Shown: positions 34,484-45,347, numbered from the stretch's first letter. The stretch is 64,000 bases of DNA from Clavaria fumosa (GCA_951802425.1 OX637798.1:3162001-3226000), one strand, 5' to 3'. Numbers and translations: made by a program. Notes: generated by a model not told the origin, from the letters alone.

Positions 34484-35171
34484 TTACCAATGCAGCCGGT
34501 GTGTAGGACACTGATAGCCATAGGGATTCCTCTCCAAATAATTCTGGTGGTAATTCTCAGCCTCGTACCACTCTCCCGCCTCTGCGATCTCTGTGACTAT
34601 CGTTTGGTCTTTGGGAGTGAAATGCTCCGCTTGGACTTTAGCCGTGACCTCCTTGGCGAGGTCGTATTGAACGGGAGAATGCGTGAATATTGCCGAACGA
34701 TATTCTGAAGGCAGAAGACGTCAAATCGAGCATCGTGAGAGGTCGGGTAGATAAACGCTCACGGCTTCCTCTGTCTGCTCCCTGTCTATTAAGAGTTGTC
34801 GGATCGTGCGTCCTGTAGAAGAACTCTGACCCTCGAGTGAGCCAATAGGTGCATGGTAGCAGATATCATGGGTACTCACCGACCAATTCTGCGTAGCTGA
34901 CTTTCTCGGGATCAAAAACAACCCGCACGGCTTCAGCATGGCCAGTGTCACCCCCACACACGGCTCTATAGTTGGGCTTGTTGTCCTCTTTCCCGCCTAT
35001 GAAGCCGACGCTTGTGGATACGACCCCTTTGTCTCGGTAGTGCTTCTGGAAAATGTGTTCGACGCCCCAGAAGCAGCCGCTAGCGAAAGTAGCGACCTCC
35101 GTGTTTGGGATGACAGTAGACATCGGGCGAGTTGGTGTGCGTGAAAATATGCTCAAGAGGCGATGGAGCAT
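34484..35171 (-). CDS. MXR1: Peptide methionine sulfoxide reductase A
   Basis: Three exons (35171-34880, 34825-34763, 34704-34484) give 191 aa. The catalytic motif GCFWG follows ATFAS. Next come [49 protein letters not shown] and the end [20 protein letters not shown]. It reduces methionine-S-sulfoxide in proteins using thioredoxin. A second in-frame Met after [13 protein letters not shown] suggests that the first 16 residues, basic and hydrophobic, could act as a mitochondrial presequence with a cytosolic form from the inner start; this is inference. Confidence 0.93.
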
Positions 35172-35639
35172 CTGTGCTGAAGATTGAAATCTCCATGGTT
35201 GTCTGATTTATATAGCTTCCATTGCATCGCCCGTGCTGATTGGCCTTCAGCCTTAGCCTTAGTAAGACCCGTTCACGTGCAAAAGTTAATCCGATATCGC
35301 ATTCTCTATGACCAAACTACAGATTTCTGTCCGAGTAGGGAACGTACTTCAATTGTCAAACACAAAAGCGACAAAGCTAAAAGGGAGAGGATGTTTAGCT
35401 TATTGTAAGAGACAGGAACTTCGTCTTAAAGACAACCCGACTGAAGTCCGTGCGGTGCGGATCCTAAGGCATAGTACACGCCCCACTTCCTCTTTCCACC
35501 AATTAGATGCCCATGGTTAGGACACCCTAAATTGCGCGCGGAGTAAAGTCATCAACTGGTTGCAAATGAGGCATGCTTTGCAAGTCCATGAGCGTCGTTA
35601 CCGGCGAAGGGTTGCCGTGTTACTCACAGTGCAGTGCCT
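35172..35639. other. MsrA upstream region
   Basis: Promoter side of MsrA and 3' flank of the second DUF6534 gene. No further gene recognised. Confidence 0.4.
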
Positions 35640-37705
35640 TCAGGACCAGAAGAGACAGATATCGTATATTCCGATGCCTATAAGGGGTAGGATTTCTACA
35701 TCAGACACCCATGCTGCGGAAATGGTGCACTCACGGGATACTCTGCTTCGGGGAGCGGACTCAATGGCTCCTGCATAGTTGGCCGAGATACTCTCTTGAA
35801 GGAGGAGGTTGTAGGTGAACGAAGAGTCACAGAGGTCGTTGGCCCATCGCGCATGGACCGAGGACGGAGATTGAGCCTGCATGTGGCGTATTTGGTTAAG
35901 TTGGCGTCAAATTATTGGAAATGTGACGTACAAGCCAAGGAATGAGTTGACGTGGACTGGATGACCGACGATTACATTTCAGATCCGACTGGAAAGTGGT
36001 ATAGGAGATAAAACTCACGCTGCGTCAGAACGAAAGAGATGGCTACGAAGATAAAAGTGTTTGGCAAAACGACATGCTGTGGTTCGTTCACTAAATCATC
36101 AAGAAATTACTAGTTGAGGATGAAACATACTGCTAAGAGTGCTGAAATGGCCAACATGCTGGAGATTGATCAAGAAGTGGGATGGAATAGGACCGAAGAA
36201 TTGTCATACCTAGTTGCAAGCCCTGAAATGACAGTGTAAGCGATAATTGAGGTGAGTTTGGATTTCAGCCTAGGCAGAGCGATTCAGCACGCGGACAGGC
36301 GGACCCGAAAACACGCACTGTGGGAGCACGGATTTGCTTTTGTGAAGGCAAACGAAGGTGGTGATGGCAATCGTTAAGTCGATAACAGCGACACTAGCGA
36401 GCGAAGTATTGATGGTCGACTGAGGGAGATATGGAATATGTTGCCTTGGAGCATAACGAATAGACTCACCGCAATCTTGGGGAATTCGAGGAAGGTTTTT
36501 AAAGAGTATCTGTACAGCATAGTCAGCATCGACTGGGATAAAATTGTGACAGGAAGACAAACAATCGATATGCAAGCACTTCAAGTCAATGAAGACAGCG
36601 GTAAGAAAAAAATCGATCGAGTTGAAACGATAGAATGAATGTACATGTTCCAACGGCTGGTACAGTCAGAGTGACGGAATGTAAAGAAGCAAACTCTACT
36701 CACTGAAACCAGCGACAATCATCCCAGCCTGGTACGGATGGGTCTCAATCCCTTATGTCACAGGCGATGAAGGACAAACGCACGACCACATATCCCATAA
36801 TGGAACTGTACGAGGCGCCAACTGTCGTTCAGTTAGTACATGGTATCTGCGATACCGAAGAGAAAGCTCACCTTTCCATACTCGGATGGCATACATGCTT
36901 CAAGGAGTTAAGCCTCCAACAAAAAAATTCAATTCGAAGCAGAAGGCACCTTTGCACGAGGAGGACAATGAAGTTCTGCGTCATGAAGATAAGATGCAGC
37001 CGGTCGACGGAAAACAAGACTTGGGCTCACATTGGTAACGGATAACAGCTGAGTTAAGATGTCAACAATCCGCTGATCAGAAATATGACAAACGACATAC
37101 TTTTGAACTCCTACACGAAGGTTGTTCAAAGCGACGAATGATGTTATGTTACAGTCCAACATACCAGACAATATCTAGCACGATTCCTTTCCCAAACCGA
37201 CCAATAACATAGTAATAAACGAAGTCTTATAGAATCATCAAGACTCTCATTCAGGTTTTGGCAGCTGTAGAGAAAGACGCACGAATGGAAAGGCAAAGGT
37301 GGAGTGAATCCAGTATCCTGCATCTCCCAAAATACGTCAGGGGAATCTGAATTCGCAGGCAAACGGAGACAGACCAGAGGCTAGTGACCTAGTATTGCGT
37401 CAGCGACATCGGCAAAGCAGGATGAGAAGATATAAACTCACTGCCGCCTTGTGCATTGCAGAATCCAGTGGAAACGCAATGAAATACACTAACACTATCA
37501 GCCCTTGATGAGCACCAGGACTTGCAAATAAAGACCTCAAAAGATAGAAAGACCTTGGAACGATGTTATGCCATAGCAACTTGTGTTGATATCAGTAAAG
37601 TTGTCACCAAGACTGACTCACGGATACGCACAGAGCAGAGAAAATGGCTCCGAGGAACATGGCACCTATTGTGTCCTGGATAGTAGGGAACACGAAAAGT
37701 GCCAT
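35640..37705 (-). CDS. DUF6534-type multispan membrane protein 2
   Basis: The start ATG at 37705 opens MALFVFPTIQDTIGAMFLG; splicing then gives ALCYGITSFQ. Further family signatures follow in order: VLVYFIAFPLDSAMHKAA, FMTQNFIVLLVQSMYAIRVW, QILFKTFLEFPKIA, STINTSLASVAVIDLTIAIT, SIIAYTVISGLATS, VVLPNTFIFVAISFVLTQ, NSFLGLLNLRPRSM, and a Ser/Thr/Pro tail. The gene has a dozen or more short exons; several junctions between 37500 and 36600 are uncertain, so a decayed copy cannot be excluded. It is a paralogue of the gene at 32259-34261, in opposite orientation. Confidence 0.55.
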
Positions 37706-38237
37706 CGCCGTATGAGAAGTCGAAGAGGATGCGAACCAGAGAAGTCAGACAGGGAAAGCCCAGGTCTATCCATAATGCAGAACAACGCTTGGAACCCACG
37801 CGCTCCAGAAGTTTTAATCAGCGCTCATTCGGTACAGCCGGTGATACGACGTGACGAGTGAAGGGCGCAAAGAAGTTATGGAGAGCTGTAAGAAATTTCA
37901 CCCATCGTGACCGCATTTTGGAAATGGAGACAGCGCGCGCCGATGGTTGCTGTGGGAAGGAACAACGGCTCACGCGGCATCCCGCGCCCAACCGTTGACG
38001 ACCTTGCGCTCGCGGCGCTCAACTTTCAACGCCAGTCAGTCAAATCTCTCAACCCCACGTTTTCCCATGAACTTAGTCACATTGGAATCCATTTCACCGA
38101 CGGATACTAGGAAGACAAACGCGAAATGTTTAGGCACGGAACGATTAATGAATCTTCAACTGAGTACAAGAAGTGGTACGCATGAGGCGAAGGTGCCAGC
38201 TATTACAAGACATCGAGGATCTCAATCACTGCAGGGA
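37706..38237. other. Intergenic region
   Basis: Upstream of DUF6534 gene 2 and 3' flank of the split NTPase gene. Short overlapping plus-strand frames only; nothing recognised. Confidence 0.35.
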
Positions 38238-38812
38238 TCACTCCTGGAATGTCCAATCACTAGGTTTAACTGCTGCCGAGTATAAGGGTACTTCACGCAG
38301 TGAGTGATACCTTGGTTGTGGGCAGACCAATGTCAGACCATGTTGAATAATGAATGCAAAGCGCCAGTTTGACTTCGGAGGGAGACGGGGATACCTGGAG
38401 AAAAAGCGAAGGAGCCTCGGTTTAATGCCGTGAATTGAACCAATTGAGAATTGGAAGATGAAGAGGTAGTCTCTGAATACAATGAATGAATCGAGTGCTA
38501 CTTGGTTCGTCGCTTCCGGTAAATAGTAGACATTTGGTCTAATATCCACTGGCCCATTATCCGTGAATTCCTCGGTTCTTGATGGTATGACATCGATCCT
38601 GTGAATACGCAGCAAAGCCTGCTCACGAGACGCCTCCAGTGCCGGATTGGTTAGAAATACATGGCTGGAGTACCATTGGGGCTTCTCCTGGCTATTTCGA
38701 GGTGGGTCCAGCTTCACCATCGGCACGAGATCGAGAACAATATGCCCTTGAAATTGCCTCTGGGCTAGTGCCTCGAAAAAAATGCCAGCTGTTCCCCTTG
38801 AACCAGGCACCC
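38238..38812 (-). pseudogene. 3' part of a P-loop NTPase-like gene, split by retroelements
   Basis: This is the C-terminal portion of the gene whose 5' part lies at 56215-57526. The minus-strand frame reads from the target duplication into GTAGIFFEALAQRQF, then HIVLDLVPMV, FRDYLFIFQFSIGSIHGIKP, LPPKSNWRFAFII and the end LREVPLYSAAV plus a short tail. These elements fit a large multicopy Agaricomycete family that is often Crinkler-like. Counting the 5-bp duplication once, exon lengths 502+340+364+570 equal 592 whole codons, so no other lesion is evident. I infer that the allele is inactive because of the insertion. Confidence 0.75.
38808..38812. repeat. Target-site duplication CACCC (left)
   Basis: Matches CACCC at 56215-56219 on the far side of the composite insertion. 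Confidence 0.9.
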
Positions 38813-39650
38813 TGTCAGCGACCGGCCACCAGCTCAACTGGGGTTGCGGTGCGACTCAGTCTCAGGAGCTCGGAGTCGAAGTCGGGGGAAACGAATCTAT
38901 AGGCAACTACTGGGAGTCTCTACTACAGACAGGAGCTGGTCGGGTATAGACCAGGTCGAAGACGAGGGAACTAAGACGACTGAACGACTGACTACTTATA
39001 CTAATGGGCCTTATCTCCTTATCATGGTCCATGCGGTACAACACTGCTTCTATATCACAAGGCACGGGAACATGTGCCTAAGAAGCGTGGTTGCTGACTG
39101 TCCGCAGCGCGCACAGACCAGGGTGCCTTCCTAGTGTGGTCTTTCATCAGTCACAGAAGTTCTCTGTGGGAATTCCCTCGTTATTGTCACTGCCTGTGAT
39201 CCGGACTTCATGGAGGTCGGTCCGGTCACGTGTAGGCATAAGCGCTGGTCCGGCGCTTTATGGTGGTTGCCCTTTTGGGTGTGCCTAACACTCGGGCTTC
39301 TCGGACTAGGTGCCATACCTAGCCGGGCCTCGGCACGATTAAGGACAAGTTAAGTCCAATAGGTGCACGGGTGTTCTATGGTCCGTGCGAGCCATTAGTC
39401 ACGTGGCTTGATGTTCCACGTGGGCGAGCGGTGCTCAAGCCTTGCTTTACTAAGCACCAATTATGCTTAAGTAATACCGGCGCTAATATGGGCGCTTAGA
39501 GTCATATTAGCGCGGACCTATTACTAAGCAGTAGCGCGCTAGACGGGCGCTTAATCCAGTAGGCGCTCAAAGCGAGCGCTTAGGTTGTGGGCGCTAAATG
39601 CCAGGCGCTTCACAGTATTAATTATGTAAGGAAATTCGATTATCCTTACA
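38813..39650 (-). repeat. LTR A (3' LTR of unit 1)
   Basis: 838 bp, ends TG...CA. It contains a TATA box on the minus strand (38995-39000), the self-priming complement AGGTCGAAGAC at 38953-38963, and an 11-nt inverted repeat GCGCTAATATG/CATATTAGCGC near 39480-39515. Confidence 0.95.
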
Positions 39651-39663
39651 TTACCCCCCTCCC
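39651..39663 (-). other. Polypurine tract of unit 1, overlapping the pol stop
   Basis: On the minus strand GGGAGGGGGGTAA directly precedes the 3' LTR. The purine run encodes the last Gly codons of pol and TAA is its stop. The same arrangement occurs at 47933-47945 and 60711-60723. Confidence 0.8.
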
Positions 39664-42600
39664 AGGTTCATGTCCACATGAACGCGTTCATGAGTCCAGT
39701 CCTGGACTTCCCCTTCCCAATCGGTGAGATTCTCGTAAGGACGGAAGGATAACTGGGCATGGTCTATTGCCCTGAGTTTCCTTGGTGCCTCTGGGTGTTT
39801 ATCATGGAAATCTTGGATGGCCTCTCTTGCGTTCCTAAGATTTTCCAAGGGTTCCCATGTAGCTTCTTCTTTGGGGTAACCTTCCCAGAGTACCAAGTAT
39901 TTTATCTTTTTTGCTCGTCCTTCGAGTTTAGAGTCGATAATTTTCTCGACATTATATTCTGGTTCATCACCGATGATTTCAGGGGGTGGAGGAGGTTCGC
40001 GTTCCTGGCTAGGGAACGCAGGCGGTACATAGGGTTTCAGGAGCCCTTCCGAAAATACGTTATGTATTTTCCATTGTGGTGGGAGCGTTAGGCGATACGC
40101 TCCTTCTCCCACTTTGGATTCGATGGGGAAGGGTCCTACTCTTTTCCCTGCCAACTTGGGGGTCAGTCCCTTGGGGAGTTTAAGGTTCTTGGCGTCTAGC
40201 CAGACCAAATCTCCTTTTTTATATACAAGGGCTGTCTTCCTATGTTGGTCGTACTGGAGCTTCATTTGCTCCGCTGCCTTTTCAAGAGAAAGTCTAGCTT
40301 TCTCTCTAGCCTCTAATAAGTCCTCGACGAGTTTATCCACGTGTGGTACGTCGGTGGACTTCTTTGAGATTTCCCCTTTCCAGGGGTGTCTCCCAAAGTC
40401 TAAATAGAAAGGTGTATACCCCGTCGCGGAGTTCACCTTGTCATTATAAGAGAACTCGGCTGTAGGCAGCCAAGTTGTCCAATCGTCCTGGCGGTGTGTA
40501 ATGTAATGTCTCAGGAAAGTCTCGATTTCCTGGTTGGTCCGCTCGGACTGTCCGTCTGTTTGCGGACGATAAGCCGTTGAGGGATTCGCCTGAATCCCCA
40601 TGGCTTTGTAGAAGGCAGTGATGAGCGCGGAGGTAAACCTCCTGTCTCTGTCACTGATTATCTTTTTAGGGAGTCCATGCTCCCTGAACACTCTATCACG
40701 GAGGATGGCTAGGGCCTCGTCTGTGGTGAGTTTCATCTTTACTGCCTGCAGTATGAGGCGCTTAGTGAATCGGTCTACGATTACTAAGATTCCATCATAG
40801 GACTTGGACTTAGGGATTGGTCCAATTATGTCCCATGTGATTTCTTCCCACGGTCCAGGTGGGATGGCGTGCGGGTGGAGCGGATTAGCTCGCTTAGTCC
40901 GGTCCACCTTATTTCTTTGACACCAGTCGCAGGCATGTGCGTACTTGAGGGTATCCTGGCGGAGTTCCTGCCACCAGTAATTACGCTCAATTAGCTCACG
41001 GGTCCTCTCAGGACCTGGATGTCCTGCGAGTGGGGTGTCATGATGACTCCGAATTATCCTCTCTCGGAGGGCTGCGTCCGGAGGAATCCACAGTCTGTTT
41101 TTGTGCATCCAAAAACCCTCACTGGTCTCTAACCAGTATCGTCCTACTTCAGTAGGGGGGGATTTCTTGGTTGCAGTTTTTATTTGTTTTTCTAGATTGG
41201 AATCTGGTCCAATCGACACTATATTTCGGACTCTCAGATGCTCAGGTTTAATGAGGGTGACATCTTTATTGTCGTTGTGTCCCTCATCATGTCCAGGCCT
41301 TCGGGAAAGAAGATCGGCACGGCCGTTGTTCTTTCCTTTTATGTGATGGAGCGTGTAGTTATAGTTTTGGAGCTCCATCATCCATCTGGCCTGTCTACCA
41401 TTGAGGTTCTGAGGTTTCCGGAAATATAGGAGATTCTGGTGGTCGGTCCAGACCTCGACAGGGTCTGGTGGTGACAAAAGCCACTTGGACCACTCACGAA
41501 AAGCTCTGATGATCGACATCAATTCTTTATCGTAAATCTCATAATTCCGCTCAGCGGAGGACATTCCCTTGCTTAAGTAATCTATGGGGTGCCATTTCCC
41601 GCTTTCGTCTTTTTGCGAAAGAACAGCACCTGTAGCATAGTTACTAGCATCACACTCGATTCGGAACTGGCCTCTTTCGAGTGGGGAACGGAGCACTGGG
41701 GGGTTCATCAAGAGCCTTTTAAGCTCTTCGAAGGCTGCCTGGCGTACGGGCGTCCAGGCCCAAGGTTCCAACCCTGTAAGTTCATGCAAGGGTTTGGCGA
41801 CCTTTGAGAAGTTGGGGATGAACCTCCTATAATAGTTTAGGAGACCTATGAATTTTTGGAGTTCTTTGAGGTTTTTCGGGATGGGCCAATCCTGGATCCC
41901 ACTGCACTTTTTTGGTGACAGTTCAATCTTCCCTTTGGATATAATCAATCCAAGGTATGTAGTCCTGTTAACCTCAAATTCACATTTCTCTGGTCTCACG
42001 CACAAACTAAATTCTCGCAGTGCTGTGAGGACTCGCCTCACGAGAGAACGGTGGAAATCCTTTTCTGAACTTTTAGTGTGGATAAGTATGTCGTCGACGT
42101 ATACTTTCACATGTCCAGTAGCGATTTCCTTTTCTAACGCCTTGTTCATCATGCCTTGGAATTGGCTAGGCGCATTGCACATTCCAAACTGCATGACTTT
42201 CGGTATATAGTTACCGAAAACTGTGCAAAAAGCTGCAAGCAGCTGTGACCATACATCCATAGGGATATTATGGAACCCCCATAAGACATCGAGTAATGTG
42301 TAAAGGTCATCATCGCCGATTCCATCAACGAGGTCCCTTATCAAAGGAAGGGGGTAACTGTTTTTGACAGTTAAGTCGTTTAACTTCGTGTAATCGACTA
42401 TGGGTCTTAGTCTATAAGATCCATCCCTTTGCATTTCCTTTTTAAAGAAGAAGGGTGATGACCATTCTGTGTGTCTACATTCCTCGATATGTCCTCGTGC
42501 GAGAGCTTGATCGAGATACTCTCGGCACTTCTGGGTATGCTCGGGGTTCATAGGGTATAGTTTCGACCTGAAGGGTTGAGCACCAGGCTTCAACTCTATG

Positions 42601-43454
42601 TGCATATCAAAGCCAGGTCGGCTTATAGCTCCCTTTTTGAATATGGCATCGCTAAAAACGGTGGGGAATTCCTTCATCAGGTCTGGAAGGAAATCAACGT
42701 CAACCACGTTTATTGCGATGGTGGCCACTAAAGAAGAATCCCATCTAGGGAGTGAGATCCAGCGCTCTGCCCAGTTTATTTGGGGGTGGTTATTTTTCAA
42801 CCAATCATAGCCCAAATAGACTTTGCTCGAGCCAGTATTGAACAGAGGAAACTCCATTTCCTGAACATGATGCTGGCCAATGAGCACTGTAGTTCTTACG
42901 GAATTGGTGGCTTCATTTGCACTCCAACTTCCGTCTGCCAGTCTGGCTTTCAAGGGCCTAGTCAATGGGGTAGTGACGAGTCTTTGCTCTTTAGCCCATT
43001 GCTGGTCCATGATAGAAATGGTACATCCTGAGTCAATCAGGGCTAGTACCTTGACTGGGGTGGCATTTATCCCTTGCCGAAGGCTGATTTCTACTTCCAG
43101 ACATTTCCTGCCAGCACAGGGTATTATGTCTGTTTTCGGAGGTTTCACAGGGTTCTCGATTTTCGCACCAGTCTCACCAAGTGTGTGGAAGATGCTACGA
43201 ATTTCAACTAAATTATTTGGAAGGTAATGATACGTAAAGTAATCCGATTCGCTTTCTTTCCGGAGTGTAGTAATATTCACCATACTCAGGGAGGCGTGGC
43301 TGCCTCTCTTTTCGGTATACTTCTGTACTACACTATTGTTTTTGTAATTTTCTGTAAGTAAATTGTTTACATTCGAGCTACTTCCAGTACTGTAGTCCAT
43401 GACACTATGGTGAGTTGGGTATAGGGGGCCAGGCGCCTCTGTGGGTGCGCTCAC
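39651..43454 (-). CDS. pol: Pol polyprotein of chromovirus unit 1
   Basis: 1267 codons from GTG 43454. Domains in order: aspartic protease (LIDSGCT, Asp 141); reverse transcriptase with YVDD at 452-455; RNase H (Asp 602, Glu 644, Asp 671); integrase zinc finger (HHDTPLAGHPG ... CDWCQRNK, about 804-848) and core with Asp 875, SDRDRRF near 934 and Glu 976; and a C-terminal chromodomain (about 1166-1215, YLVLWEGYPKEEATWEPLEN). The chromodomain places it among chromoviruses, which target heterochromatin in known cases. The frame is -1 relative to gag with a 4-nt overlap. It is intact and probably functional. The stop codon abuts the LTR. Confidence 0.95.
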   Translation of the reverse strand: MSAPTEAPGPLYPTHHSVMDYSTGSSSNVNNLLTENYKNNSVVQKYTEKRGSHASLSMVNITTLRKESESDYFTYHYLPNNLVEIRSIFHTLGETGAKIENPVKPPKTDIIPCAGRKCLEVEISLRQGINATPVKVLALIDSGCTISIMDQQWAKEQRLVTTPLTRPLKARLADGSWSANEATNSVRTTVLIGQHHVQEMEFPLFNTGSSKVYLGYDWLKNNHPQINWAERWISLPRWDSSLVATIAINVVDVDFLPDLMKEFPTVFSDAIFKKGAISRPGFDMHIELKPGAQPFRSKLYPMNPEHTQKCREYLDQALARGHIEECRHTEWSSPFFFKKEMQRDGSYRLRPIVDYTKLNDLTVKNSYPLPLIRDLVDGIGDDDLYTLLDVLWGFHNIPMDVWSQLLAAFCTVFGNYIPKVMQFGMCNAPSQFQGMMNKALEKEIATGHVKVYVDDILIHTKSSEKDFHRSLVRRVLTALREFSLCVRPEKCEFEVNRTTYLGLIISKGKIELSPKKCSGIQDWPIPKNLKELQKFIGLLNYYRRFIPNFSKVAKPLHELTGLEPWAWTPVRQAAFEELKRLLMNPPVLRSPLERGQFRIECDASNYATGAVLSQKDESGKWHPIDYLSKGMSSAERNYEIYDKELMSIIRAFREWSKWLLSPPDPVEVWTDHQNLLYFRKPQNLNGRQARWMMELQNYNYTLHHIKGKNNGRADLLSRRPGHDEGHNDNKDVTLIKPEHLRVRNIVSIGPDSNLEKQIKTATKKSPPTEVGRYWLETSEGFWMHKNRLWIPPDAALRERIIRSHHDTPLAGHPGPERTRELIERNYWWQELRQDTLKYAHACDWCQRNKVDRTKRANPLHPHAIPPGPWEEITWDIIGPIPKSKSYDGILVIVDRFTKRLILQAVKMKLTTDEALAILRDRVFREHGLPKKIISDRDRRFTSALITAFYKAMGIQANPSTAYRPQTDGQSERTNQEIETFLRHYITHRQDDWTTWLPTAEFSYNDKVNSATGYTPFYLDFGRHPWKGEISKKSTDVPHVDKLVEDLLEAREKARLSLEKAAEQMKLQYDQHRKTALVYKKGDLVWLDAKNLKLPKGLTPKLAGKRVGPFPIESKVGEGAYRLTLPPQWKIHNVFSEGLLKPYVPPAFPSQEREPPPPPEIIGDEPEYNVEKIIDSKLEGRAKKIKYLVLWEGYPKEEATWEPLENLRNAREAIQDFHDKHPEAPRKLRAIDHAQLSFRPYENLTDWEGEVQDWTHERVHVDMNLGGG

Positions 43455-44908
43455 TTCCTGGCTCCGTGAAAATCCTGTGAGGAGCCTGCTCCTTGTAGTT
43501 CTCTGACCGCCCGGGTCAGTAGTGCGATTTGTTCCTGAAGGAGCCGCACATGGTCCTTCAGGGCTGCGTTCTCTTCGCAGACTTCTTCAACGTCTACCTC
43601 CTCAGCGTATTCATGCTGAGGAGTTTCATCCTCTTCTTCCTCAGGTTGTTCTTCCTGAGGAGCTTCCTCTCCGGCCTCGTCAATGTCGTCGAGGGTGCGT
43701 ACTTTTACCCCTCCAGGGGGTCCTGGTACTGGACAGTTCTTGATGAAGTGTCCAGTTTTCCCGCACCTGTGACAAGTGGGCACCCCTTGCGGGTTCACTG
43801 CTTGTTTGTAGGTGGGGGGGGCTGCGGGTGCTACCGCTGGAGGTGCTGGCCTGCCAGGGGTAGTGTACCTAGGTGGAGGCTTGCTCCACATAGGGGGTTT
43901 GGGTGGCACTCTCGTGGCCACGGCGACTTTCCCACTAGGGGCTAGTCGCACTCTCGCTTGCCTCTCGAGTCCTTCAATCTGGGTTTTAAACCGAGTGTCG
44001 GACTCGTCGATGTTGGTTATACGCAGTTTGTACTGCGTATAGGTAGTGGGAATCAATCCCATCGCATAAATTGTTTTTATAATATTGCGAGAGACCTGTC
44101 TCTCCAATATTTGTTTTAGGAATGGGAAATTGACCGTAAGTCCGGGGTCAATGTCCGCTGCAATTGCTAGTTCTTCGAACCTGTCGAAGTACTCTTCCGC
44201 TTTCCCAGAACGGAAGTTGAGGTTGCCCAGGGCAATGAAGGCATCCTCCTGGTTGCCCCTGTCCTCAAAGCGGAGCTTAAAATGCTCCAGGAAAAGTCCC
44301 CACGATGGCCAGCCATCGTAGTCATACTTATCCTGGATATTTTGAGCCCAGGTTTCTGCAGACCCCTCACTGCAGAGTGACAGAGTCAAGATGACTCTGT
44401 TGACGGGGTTCGCAAACTGCACCGCGTCAGCTGCGAAGTATAATTTGAGCCTCCTAAGGAAGCCCTTGAATTTTTTCTTGTCTCCATCAAATGGAGACGG
44501 CGGTGAGAGTTTTAGCCTCCCTTCACCATTCGTAGGGTGGTGGGGGGCTGGCGCGGGGGTCGGTGAGACCCTCGTCGTATGGGGCGGGGTCCCATATAGG
44601 GAACCCGTCCTCATCGACTCTTCGTCGTCGTCGGGAGGAGGAGGATCCGGCGGCGGCTGTGTTTGTTCTGGCTCTGGGCCGGACCCTTGAGGATCCGGCT
44701 GTGGTGGTTGTGGTGGTTGCTGGGGTGCTCCGCCCTGCGATGCCCGAGAGGGGGCGCGGGACGGACGGCGAGAGCGAGGCGGAGGGGGAGGGTCTCGAGG
44801 GGGTATGGGCGGTTGTGGCCCCTCGGGAGGCTCTCTCTGCTTCCCCTTGCCTCTGGTGCCTTTGCCGGCACCACCACGTTGACCACCACCTGGACCCATG
44901 AAGCTCAT
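43451..44908 (-). CDS. gag: Gag protein of chromovirus unit 1
   Basis: 485 codons. A Pro/Arg-rich N-terminus is followed by a gag/capsid-like domain (about 145-310, including GSAETWAQNIQDKYDYDGWP and FEDRGNQEDAFIALGNL), one CCHC zinc knuckle CHRCGKTGHFIKNC, an acidic Glu-rich stretch, and a coiled-coil-like end (LKDHVRLLQEQIALLTRAV). It packages element RNA into particles. The stop TGA overlaps the GTG of pol. Confidence 0.93.
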   Translation of the reverse strand: MSFMGPGGGQRGGAGKGTRGKGKQREPPEGPQPPIPPRDPPPPPRSRRPSRAPSRASQGGAPQQPPQPPQPDPQGSGPEPEQTQPPPDPPPPDDDEESMRTGSLYGTPPHTTRVSPTPAPAPHHPTNGEGRLKLSPPSPFDGDKKKFKGFLRRLKLYFAADAVQFANPVNRVILTLSLCSEGSAETWAQNIQDKYDYDGWPSWGLFLEHFKLRFEDRGNQEDAFIALGNLNFRSGKAEEYFDRFEELAIAADIDPGLTVNFPFLKQILERQVSRNIIKTIYAMGLIPTTYTQYKLRITNIDESDTRFKTQIEGLERQARVRLAPSGKVAVATRVPPKPPMWSKPPPRYTTPGRPAPPAVAPAAPPTYKQAVNPQGVPTCHRCGKTGHFIKNCPVPGPPGGVKVRTLDDIDEAGEEAPQEEQPEEEEDETPQHEYAEEVDVEEVCEENAALKDHVRLLQEQIALLTRAVRELQGAGSSQDFHGARK

Positions 44909-45347
44909 CTTGGCTTCTTAGGTCCGGGACTATATTTATTTGTCCTTGTGAATCTACGATCCACAAGGAACCACGGACGGGGACTTTTATGTGTAAATGA
45001 TCCGGTGGGGAGCACGGAGGATCTACCGTGATTTCGGGTATCTCCGGGAAGTAGTCCAACCACGGACCTTCCTCTTCCCAGAGGTGATTTTGAGTGTGGT
45101 GGTCGTGAGCCTCCTTTCGGAGTTGACCACAAATGGTTTGAACGGCTTTCGCTGTTTCCAGACGAAAGTCGATGTATTGAAGGACGCCTAATTTGTTATC
45201 TCCTAGCCGGCGTCTCAGCTGGGAGCAGGAGCAGAATGCTCCTTGTCTTTCCCTTGATGGGGGATAGCCTTCTCTCGGGAAAAGAGTGACTTTCCCGGGG
45301 CAAGACTTTACGTGTAGGCAATCTTCCAGGAAGGGAAAATTACCCAC
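44523..45347 (-). CDS. Additional ORF overlapping gag, unit 1
   Basis: 274 codons. The upstream 146 codons lie in the leader before gag; the rest overlaps the gag N-terminus in another frame. The unique part (FPFLEDCLHVKSCPGKVTLF, GPWLDYFPEIPEITVDPP) has protein-like composition without obvious domain. It is open and identical in both units, but two recent copies would be alike anyway. It may be an accessory protein, or a leader frame without function. Confidence 0.4.
   Translation of the reverse strand: MGNFPFLEDCLHVKSCPGKVTLFPREGYPPSRERQGAFCSCSQLRRRLGDNKLGVLQYIDFRLETAKAVQTICGQLRKEAHDHHTQNHLWEEEGPWLDYFPEIPEITVDPPCSPPDHLHIKVPVRGSLWIVDSQGQINIVPDLRSQDELHGSRWWSTWWCRQRHQRQGEAERASRGATTAHTPSRPSPSASLSPSVPRPLSGIAGRSTPATTTTTTAGSSRVRPRARTNTAAAGSSSSRRRRRVDEDGFPIWDPAPYDEGLTDPRASPPPPYEW

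Noticed and set aside
34258..34506. 82-codon plus-strand ORF after the DUF6534 gene
   Set aside because: Overlaps the DUF6534 stop and the end of MsrA; no start context, domain or partner exon.
39759..43227. Plus-strand ORFs of 60-138 codons across the retroelement
   Set aside because: Antisense shadows of pol and gag, repeated identically in unit 2.
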